Below, piece by piece: positions 58,703 to 64,000 of a stretch of DNA of 64,000 nt. Position 1 is the first letter of the stretch. Every line of letters begins with the position of its first letter. Source of the DNA: Acidilobaceae archaeon (GTDB lineage: Archaea; Thermoproteota; Thermoprotei_A; Sulfolobales; Acidilobaceae). The notes beneath the pieces were generated by a model. It made no database searches, was not told the DNA's origin, and was given only the letters and a program-made list of their open reading frames with translations. A program made the position numbers and the translations under genes. Location: the NCBI GenBank assembly GCA_025058835.1, contig JANXEI010000001.1:438561-502560 (forward strand), in the 5' to 3' direction.

Positions 58703-59379
58703 ACCGCTGTGAGAGAGTAGCGCAGAATTTCAGCCCCTCTAAGGCAAGGGAGGCGCAGGAGGTTCTTTCAAGGCTCGTGAGAAGAGAGAGCGTAAAGGGG
58801 GAGGTCCTCTACGTAGGGGGCATTGACGTTTCCTACCGCGGAAAGCTCGGAATCGGAGTTTTCGTCATCATGAAATACCCGACCGCCGAGCCCTTGGGCT
58901 GCTCTTACGTAGCAAAAGAAGCATGCGTACCATATGTGCCAGGCCTTCTCGCTTTCAGGGAAATGGAGGTAGCCGCGCCCCTTGTGGGCGCCGTGCTTAG
59001 GTCCCACAGGATAGATCTTCTCTTCGTGAACGGTCACGGAATCGCTCACCCGAGGAGGTTCGGCCTCGCTACTCACGTAGGCCTCGTCTTTAAGACGAGG
59101 ACCATAGGGGTCGCAAGGAGGAGGTTGGTGGGAACGGAGGTGAGAGAGGGGAACAGGATCTTGCTAACTCATGAGGGAGAGACGGTGGGGGCAAGACTGG
59201 GCAGCTTTTACGTGAGCCCCGGTTGGGGCGTGACTCTAGAGGAGGCGCTAGAGTACACCTCGACCCTCACCAGAAAGGGTCTGCCAGAGCCCTTGCGACT
59301 GGCAGATAGGCTAGGCAAAGCTTTAGGAGCAGAGGCGGGGAACGGGGGAGACTGTGCTTGGTTAATGAGAGAGCTCTGA
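58699..59379 (+). CDS. nfi: Endonuclease V family protein with Asp-to-Asn change in the metal site
   Basis: A 226-residue EndoV, the enzyme that cuts DNA near inosine (deaminated adenine). The metal ligands Asp43 (GGIDVSY) and Glu88 (PGLLAFRE) are present. The third position, Asp in the DG(H/Q)G motif, is Asn111 here (LLFVNGHGIAHPR). The rest, including HPRRFGLATHVG and IGVARRRL, is normal. Full activity is therefore uncertain. TTG 58699 overlaps the proteasome subunit stop (TTGA). Confidence 0.88.
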   Translation: MNRCERVAQNFSPSKAREAQEVLSRLVRRESVKGEVLYVGGIDVSYRGKLGIGVFVIMKYPTAEPLGCSYVAKEACVPYVPGLLAFREMEVAAPLVGAVLRSHRIDLLFVNGHGIAHPRRFGLATHVGLVFKTRTIGVARRRLVGTEVREGNRILLTHEGETVGARLGSFYVSPGWGVTLEEALEYTSTLTRKGLPEPLRLADRLGKALGAEAGNGGDCAWLMREL

Positions 59380-60605
59380 GGGCACTCTACGTTCTCCTCT
59401 TGATCCCCATTCTCTTCTCCGTCTACGTTCACAGCCCTCTCTTCGACCCCCAACCCTACCTCTATGGACTGAAGTACACGGACTTCACCATAGGTGTCTT
59501 CCTGCCCGTCTTCCAAGACCCCGTGGACTCGTCAGCGGGTAGGGGGAGATGGTTCAACGAGGAGAAGATAGGAGAGCTCCTGGGAGGGAAGAGGACATGC
59601 CCGATCCCGTACTTGGACTACCACTTCGAGTACCCTCCGCTGGTGGGGCTCATGTGGCTCTTTTCTACATGCGTCTCGCTCTTTTCAGTCGCTCCCCCCT
59701 CCTTCCCCCCCGCTGACTACGGTAACATCTTGCAGAGGGTTGTACAGCTCCACTACTACATCACTGCTGGCTTCCTCTTCCTCTCCTACCTGGGCATCGT
59801 CTTTGCCCTACCAGCCCTAGCCCTCGAGAGGCGGAGGCCTCTCCTCCTACTGCTCATGCCCTCCATGTACGTCTTCTCGGTCTACAACTGGGACGTAGTC
59901 GCAGCGGCGTTTTTCCTTCTTTCAATCTATGCGATCGAGAGGCAGAGATACGGGCTCTCCGGCGTCCTCGCCGGCCTATCCGTTTCCACAAAGCTACTGA
60001 CCTTGTTTGGCGGAGTGCTGCTGGGGCTGACGCTTCTGAGGGAGGGGAGGAGGGGGGACTTTCTGAGATATTCAGCAGCGTTCCTCGCGGCTGCAGCTCT
60101 GCCCTATGCGGCTGTCCTCCTCCTCTCTCCTCATGGCTTTTCCCATATGATTTCCCATCACGCAACGTGGTACTGCGAGAACTGCCTCTACATGTTGGTA
60201 TCGAATGATATTTGGAGCAACACTCATAGAGTGCTAGCTGCCCTGAGCATAGGCTTCCTCGCGGGCTCTCTCCTCACCCTCACCTTCTCGAAACCTGTGG
60301 ACGTCAGGAGCGCCCTCTTCGCTGCCGTCAGCGTCCCTATAACTTTCAACTATGTCTTCACTCCCCAGATGATGGCTATGATGGCCCCTCTGGCTGTGGT
60401 GACGCTTCCCCTTCCCCTTCTCGCCCTATATGCTTTGGCTGATTGGTTGAACGCCCTTGCTCTCATGGTCTTCTTCAACGAGCCAGAGCCCTGGGTCTTG
60501 CCGAGCACTTCTCAAAAGCTGTTCGCAATGAGAAACTTGCTTATGGCAGCCTTGACGCTGACTGTCATAATAATGCTGTTCAGGAGAAAGCTTAGCCCTT
60601 CCTGA
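59358..60605 (+). CDS. GT-C-type membrane glycosyltransferase-like protein
   Basis: A 415-residue membrane protein with about ten helices. The large first external loop (about 28-95) contains acidic residues in KYTDFTIGVFLPVFQ and a conserved-looking YHFEYPPLVGLMW. YNWDVVAAAFFLLSIYAI and LAGLSVSTKLLTLFGG resemble polyprenol-phosphate-sugar-dependent GT-C enzymes (GT87/DUF2029-like). It may add a sugar to a lipid-linked or surface glycan. TTG 59358 lies inside the end of the EndoV gene. Confidence 0.72.
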   Translation: MVNERALRALYVLLLIPILFSVYVHSPLFDPQPYLYGLKYTDFTIGVFLPVFQDPVDSSAGRGRWFNEEKIGELLGGKRTCPIPYLDYHFEYPPLVGLMWLFSTCVSLFSVAPPSFPPADYGNILQRVVQLHYYITAGFLFLSYLGIVFALPALALERRRPLLLLLMPSMYVFSVYNWDVVAAAFFLLSIYAIERQRYGLSGVLAGLSVSTKLLTLFGGVLLGLTLLREGRRGDFLRYSAAFLAAAALPYAAVLLLSPHGFSHMISHHATWYCENCLYMLVSNDIWSNTHRVLAALSIGFLAGSLLTLTFSKPVDVRSALFAAVSVPITFNYVFTPQMMAMMAPLAVVTLPLPLLALYALADWLNALALMVFFNEPEPWVLPSTSQKLFAMRNLLMAALTLTVIIMLFRRKLSPS

Positions 60606-61971
60606 GCTCCCTCCCTATGGCTACCGCCATCTGCGCAACCTCTCTGGCTGTCTTGCCGAAGATCTTAGTTATAGGCTCCTTGCCGTGCTCGCCGTAGTCA
60701 AAAACTATCTCGGGCATCTTCCCTACTCTCCTCGCTGCCTCCCTAATCCCCCATGCCATAGTAGCTCCCTCTTTCCTCTTGACCTCCTCAGGCTCCTCCC
60801 TCCTGTCATAATAGCTCCACGAGAAGCCGAGCCTTGTCACAGCTTCCTCTATGTCCTTCCCATATCTTATGTTCATTGCAGCCCTCACCTCCGGGTCTAT
60901 GTCCATAGCTGCTAGGACTGCTCTTGCCAAGTGCCTCGAGGCGCCGAACTCAGGCTTGGCAGGCACTACTAGCCTCTCCCCAAATCTCCCTATCCTCCCC
61001 GGCACTCCTGCCACGTCCAACGGAGTCCTAGCGTATAGCTTAGGCAGAGCCATCACGATGTTGGTAGACACTTCGGGAATAAGTCCCACCACATCCTTAG
61101 CGTTTTCTACCAAGATCTCTACGCCCCTCTCTACCTCTTGTAGCACTCTGTACCTCTCTGCCGGAACCTCCAACCAGGAGACGGGGTTAACAGGCCCATG
61201 GCCTCCCCCCATCTCTAGGCCATAGTCTATTGCCATGGTGATGAACTCCTTTGCCACGCTGACTGCTTCTACCACGCTCCTCCCCTTTGCGAGGCCCGCT
61301 GCTATGGCTGCAGAAAATGCGCAACCGGTTCCATGATCGGTCTTCTTGTATATTCGAGGAGCCTTGAACTCGTAATACTCGCCCTTGAAATAGAGCACAT
61401 CTACGCTTTCAGGTGAGGGATCTTGCACAATGTGTCCGCCCTTGACCACTGCTGCAGAGGAGCCCAGCTCCTCTACTATGATCTTTGCCGCCTCCCTGGC
61501 CGCCTTGAGGGAGTCGATCTTCATTCCCGTGAGCCTCTCTGCCTCGAACCTGTTCGGCGTTATGACAGTTGCCCTTGGAACTATCTCCTTGATTAGAGCC
61601 TCCATAGCCTCTGGCCTCAGGAGAGGGGCACCGCTCTTCGCTATCATGACTGGATCTACTACGAGGGGGAAGGAGTACTTATCTACTACTTTTGCGACAG
61701 CTACTATTATCTCGGCGTTGCTCAACATCCCCGTCTTTGCTGCGTCCACGCCTAGATCGTCGGCTATGGCCTCTACCTGGGCTATGACCATCTCAGGCGG
61801 CAAGTCGTGAATAGCTCTCACCTCCTTTGTGTTCTGAGCAGTAATACTAGTTATGGCAGAGGTCCCGTGAACTCCCATGACTGCGAACGTCTTCAGATCC
61901 GCCTGTATCCCAGCCCCGCCGCCGCTGTCGCTGCCGGCAATAGTGAGAGCCACGGGTAAGGGCTTCTTCAA
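60592..61971 (-). CDS. thiDN: Bifunctional ThiD-ThiN: HMP(-P) kinase fused to thiamine-phosphate synthase
   Basis: A 459-residue fusion. Residues about 1-270 are ThiD ([40 protein letters not shown]), which phosphorylates hydroxymethylpyrimidine. Residues about 285-455 are ThiN ([17 protein letters not shown] through [12 protein letters not shown]), the archaeal thiamine-phosphate synthase that replaces ThiE. The start is TTG 61971, close behind a TATA-like TTTTTTAATGC. No TPP riboswitch is expected or seen. Confidence 0.93.
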   Translation of the reverse strand: MKKPLPVALTIAGSDSGGGAGIQADLKTFAVMGVHGTSAITSITAQNTKEVRAIHDLPPEMVIAQVEAIADDLGVDAAKTGMLSNAEIIVAVAKVVDKYSFPLVVDPVMIAKSGAPLLRPEAMEALIKEIVPRATVITPNRFEAERLTGMKIDSLKAAREAAKIIVEELGSSAAVVKGGHIVQDPSPESVDVLYFKGEYYEFKAPRIYKKTDHGTGCAFSAAIAAGLAKGRSVVEAVSVAKEFITMAIDYGLEMGGGHGPVNPVSWLEVPAERYRVLQEVERGVEILVENAKDVVGLIPEVSTNIVMALPKLYARTPLDVAGVPGRIGRFGERLVVPAKPEFGASRHLARAVLAAMDIDPEVRAAMNIRYGKDIEEAVTRLGFSWSYYDRREEPEEVKRKEGATMAWGIREAARRVGKMPEIVFDYGEHGKEPITKIFGKTAREVAQMAVAIGRELRKG

Positions 61972-62002
61972 CTACCTGTTCACCAGCACAAAGGCGTTAC
62001 AA

Positions 62003-62040
62003 TAGCATTAAAAAATTATTTGGGAAAATTTACACTTCTC
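62003..62040 (-). terminator. T-rich stop region after the small Cys protein gene / promoter of thiDN
   Basis: On the minus strand the stop of the small gene at 62030 is followed by AAATTTTCCCAAATAATTTTTTAATG. T-runs of this kind end archaeal transcripts. The same stretch holds the TATA-like sequence used by thiDN. Confidence 0.45.
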
Positions 62041-62308
62041 TAGGCGGGCTCATGAGGTTCTTGCACTCTGTGCAACCCTTCTCTAGATGGGACAAATGAA
62101 TACAGCAGCTCGAGAGCGGTTTCCCCTCGTTGTCCTCAATATTTATGATAAGGTATTCCCCCTCCACTCTTCCTTTGGCTCTATGGGGCTTTCGGATTAT
62201 CTTCTCCATCTTGAAGGTGTGGCTCCTCTGCAAGTACTCTATTTGGAGTTCAGCCGAGTAGAGCCCGTCTTGATCCACGCTGACCGAGGAAATCTTAGCC
62301 TTGAGCAC
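62030..62308 (-). CDS. Small hypothetical protein with C-terminal cysteine cluster
   Basis: A 92-residue protein. The first 60 residues look like antiparallel strands (AELQIEYLQRSHTFKMEKIIR; EGEYLIINIED). The C-terminal part SSCCIHLSHLEKGCTECKN has four cysteines and two histidines and probably binds a metal. I do not recognise the family. GTG 62308 follows GGATGGGAA. It is divergent from gcvT. Confidence 0.6.
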   Translation of the reverse strand: MLKAKISSVSVDQDGLYSAELQIEYLQRSHTFKMEKIIRKPHRAKGRVEGEYLIINIEDNEGKPLSSCCIHLSHLEKGCTECKNLMSPPREV

Positions 62309-62370
62309 TTCCCATCCAGAAACTGTAATGTCTGCGAGGCTAATAACTATGAGCAGAAGGACTTTTTTAG

Positions 62371-62397
62371 CCGCTCTCCCGCCTCGAGAGCGGTGAT
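62371..62397 (+). promoter_or_regulatory. Hairpin in the gcvT leader covering part of the ribosome-binding site
   Basis: CCGCTCTC (62371-62378) and GAGAGCGG (62386-62393) form a perfect 8-bp stem with a 7-base loop. The last bases of the stem (CGG) are also the first of the presumed ribosome-binding sequence GGTGAT, 4 bases before the ATG of gcvT. A TATA-like GGCTAATAAC near 62337-62346 would put the hairpin at the very start of the transcript. Confidence 0.4.
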
Positions 62398-62400
62398 TTC

Positions 62401-63507
62401 ATGAGAACTATTCAGTTGAGAGCGCTCCACGAAGAGATGGGAGCTAACTTCCTCGAGTTCGCTGGGTGGGAGGTGCCGGGAGACTATGGGAGTGCCGTTG
62501 AGGAACACCTCTCGGTAAGGAGGGAGGCAGGAATATTCGACATAAGTCACATGGGTAGGCTCCTCATCTCCGGTCCCGATGCTCCAGCCCTTCTAGAGAC
62601 GATATACACGAAGAGGGTCAGCAGGACGAAGGAGGGCTTCATGAGCGGCCCCACCTTGGCGCTCAACCACCTTGCCAGAGTAAAGGATGACGAGATGCTC
62701 TACAACTTGGGAAGTAGCTGGTTCGTGGTGCCTAACGCAGCCGCGGCAGAAAAGATGAGGGAGCACATGCTCTCTGTTGCTGCTTCTCGAGGGTTCAAGG
62801 TGAGCGTAGAGGACTTAAGGGAAAAGCTCTCCCTCCTAGCCCTCCAAGGGCCGAGAGCAGCCGAGATAATGGAGAAGCTCGGCGCAGGGTGGGCCTTGGC
62901 CCTCAAGCCCCTCGAGTTCAGGGCTGGGGAAGAGGTGGCCGGCGTAAGAGCTTTCCTCGTGAGCAGGAGCGGGTGGACGGGCGAGGACGGCTTCGAGATC
63001 GCGGCTGAGCCTGGAAGTGCGAGGAAAATCTACCTGGAGGCTGTCAAGGTGGGAGCTAGGCCGGCAGGGATAGTGGCTAGAGATACCTTGAGGATGGAGA
63101 TGGGCTTCGTGCTGCTCGGAAAGGAATACGGAGAGGATGCAGTCAAGTTCCCCTGCGCAGTGAGCCTGAGATACGGGATGGGGGCGATAGACTGGAGCAA
63201 GAGGGACTTCGTAGGGGAGGAGGCGTTGAGGGCATGCAGGAGGGAGGGCGCTAGGTGGGTGAGGGTGGGGCTGGTCATGAGGAGAGAGGCAGGTAGGGCT
63301 ATACCGAGAGAGGGGAGCAAGGTGAAGGTGGAGGACATAGAGGTAGGGTGGGTCACCAGCGGTACCTTCAGCCCCGTGCTGGAGAGGGGAGTAGCTCAAG
63401 CATACGTTCAGTCCTCCTACGCGCTGATAGGCGACGTCGTGGAGGTAGAGATCAGGGGAGAAAGGTATGAGGCAAAGGTCTCGGACTTCCCTCTCATAAA
63501 GAGGTAG
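62401..63507 (+). CDS. gcvT: Aminomethyltransferase (glycine cleavage T protein)
   Basis: A 368-residue T-protein, which moves the aminomethyl group from lipoyl H-protein to a tetrahydropterin, releasing ammonia. EEHLSVRREAGIFDISHMGR (about 37-56), with the conserved Asp, and ARDTLRMEMGFVLLGKEY (about 226-243) are family signatures, and the length is normal. H, P and L protein genes are not in the window. A relative with another methyl-transfer role is possible, but the match to GcvT is strong. Confidence 0.94.
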   Translation: MRTIQLRALHEEMGANFLEFAGWEVPGDYGSAVEEHLSVRREAGIFDISHMGRLLISGPDAPALLETIYTKRVSRTKEGFMSGPTLALNHLARVKDDEMLYNLGSSWFVVPNAAAAEKMREHMLSVAASRGFKVSVEDLREKLSLLALQGPRAAEIMEKLGAGWALALKPLEFRAGEEVAGVRAFLVSRSGWTGEDGFEIAAEPGSARKIYLEAVKVGARPAGIVARDTLRMEMGFVLLGKEYGEDAVKFPCAVSLRYGMGAIDWSKRDFVGEEALRACRREGARWVRVGLVMRREAGRAIPREGSKVKVEDIEVGWVTSGTFSPVLERGVAQAYVQSSYALIGDVVEVEIRGERYEAKVSDFPLIKR

Positions 63508-63619
63508 TCAGTCTTGATCTGCGAGGAGGCGGCAGAGGCGGCAGTAGGCCTCCTTGCTGCCTCTACCATTTTAATTACAGTGTACAAAATCTTTAGAATT
63601 AGAAGCAGAAAAGAGAACT
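63508..63619. other. Intergenic region with short GC-rich repeats
   Basis: After gcvT, GGCGGCAG occurs twice 11 bp apart (in GAGGCGGCAGAGGCGGCAG), and GGCAG can pair with CTGCC about 12 bases on to form a weak hairpin, followed by the T-rich CCATTTTAATT. This is a reasonable transcription end for gcvT and for the convergent gene. No gene is seen. Confidence 0.35.
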
Positions 63620-63940
63620 CTAGGCAGTGAGGCCCTCCCGGACGGCCCCACTGGAGACGAGCTCAGGCTTTACTCTGTTCATAAGCTTGAACTCCCCAAC
63701 AACGTACCTTTCGTTGAACTCCTTTTGAGACATGAAGATGAGTCTCTCGGGCCTCGGGGAGAGCTTTCTCCTGCAGCTGGGACACCTCATCTCATCATAG
63801 CCGCTCATTGCCTTAGATGGGGTTGGCGGACCGTTAAACTTGTTTCTGTTGGTGGCGTCCCCAATAGAGTACCAATACAGCTTGAATCCACACTTGCATA
63901 TTACAGCAATTACGCCGACTCCATTGTAATTTAGACCCAA
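63620..63940 (-). CDS. Small zinc-ribbon protein of unknown function
   Basis: A protein of about 106 residues with CKCGFKLYWYSIGD near the N-terminus and CPSCRRKL about 40 residues later, a split four-cysteine zinc ribbon, and KFNGPPTPSKAM between. The C-terminal 35 residues (KEFNERYVVGEFKLMNRV) look mixed alpha/beta. I do not know the function. The frame is open beyond the window end, but TTG 63940 follows GGGGTGAG, and the natural core begins a few residues later (VICKCGF). Similar small proteins are conserved unknowns in crenarchaea. Confidence 0.6.
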   Translation of the reverse strand: MGLNYNGVGVIAVICKCGFKLYWYSIGDATNRNKFNGPPTPSKAMSGYDEMRCPSCRRKLSPRPERLIFMSQKEFNERYVVGEFKLMNRVKPELVSSGAVREGLTA

Positions 63941-64000
63941 AGTCTCACCCCACAGGGGGAGTCCGAAACAAATCGTCACTAACCGGAAGTAATTAAGTAT

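Noticed and set aside
62087-62404. Plus-strand frame of 105 codons covering the small Cys protein gene and the gcvT leader.
   Set aside because: The minus-strand gene has a better ribosome-binding sequence and a plausible metal-binding end; the plus frame has neither.
1-64000. CRISPR arrays, insertion sequences, integrase/att sites, rRNA genes and replication-origin features.
   Set aside because: I looked for regular repeats, transposase-like frames, tRNA-flanking integrase genes, Cdc6/Orc genes and rRNA stretches and found none; the only tRNA is a complete tRNA-Leu without a downstream duplicate.

Overview
The window is a chromosomal segment of a hyperthermophilic crenarchaeon (Thermoproteota), most plausibly from the Desulfurococcales/Acidilobales side of the phylum. 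The evidence is a full-length reverse gyrase, a crenarchaeal-specific RNA polymerase subunit (Rpo13), TFE, MBF1, aRF1, archaeal-type ribosomal proteins (L6, L32e, L19e, L18, S5, L30, L15; L3, L4, L23), an archaeal oligosaccharyltransferase (AglB), an ESCRT-III/CdvB-like protein and a Ced-type DNA importer. I cannot name the genus. Coding density is very high, GTG and TTG starts are common, neighbouring genes often overlap by a few bases, and many promoters are a TATA box about 25 bp ahead of a nearly leaderless start. I see no insertion sequence, integrase, CRISPR array or rRNA. No gap between genes exceeds about 150 bp.

Layout. 1-2.4 kb: the end of a phosphohexomutase gene, a Trm112-like protein, a DUF2153-like protein and a coiled-coil protein. 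2.5-5.6 kb: a three-gene cluster with the organisation of the crenarchaeal DNA import (Ced) machinery: pilin-like CedA1, VirB6-like CedA and VirB4/HerA-like CedB. 5.7-9.7 kb: methylisocitrate lyase, a mini-gene, a SPOUT methyltransferase and L3-L4-L23. 9.7-18.7 kb: Mrp ATPase, a DHPS-like protein, a ribbon-helix-helix coiled-coil protein, a FAD oxidoreductase, an M32 carboxypeptidase, ornithine carbamoyltransferase, aRF1, NMN adenylyltransferase and a site-2 protease. 18.7-24 kb: an orphan m5C DNA methyltransferase overlapping tfe, then trm56, hflX (probable CUG start), mbf1 and the divergent PAN ATPase.

24-34 kb: carbamate kinase plus cyclic-2,3-diphosphoglycerate synthetase, divergent from aglB; a CdvB-like protein, SerRS, a DUF59 protein, an alcohol dehydrogenase, a GNAT protein and a coiled-coil protein. 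34-39.3 kb: GPN GTPase, two four-CBS proteins, an aldehyde ferredoxin oxidoreductase with its ferredoxin, and tRNA-Leu(GAG). 39.3-50.3 kb: a dolichol/phytol kinase-like protein, a DRG GTPase, an AbrB-PhoU regulator, a nitrilase-like pseudoenzyme, reverse gyrase, DUF1122, an EamA transporter, a GT2 glycosyltransferase and a MetRS-beta-like protein. 50.4-55.7 kb: a nuclease-fold-like protein, a double-hotdog thioesterase and the spc-type ribosomal genes. 55.8-64 kb: an unknown protein, Rpo13, DUF2139, a proteasome beta subunit without its catalytic Thr, EndoV with a substituted metal ligand, a GT-C membrane protein, ThiDN, GcvT and small zinc-binding proteins.

Most interesting are the Ced locus, in which CedA seems to contain diverged copies of the CedA1 hairpin; a run of conserved proteins lacking textbook catalytic or binding residues (proteasome beta, PAN tail, EndoV, nitrilase, TFE zinc ribbon, Mrp); a cytosine-C5 methyltransferase in a hyperthermophile; and several palindromic or hairpin control elements.
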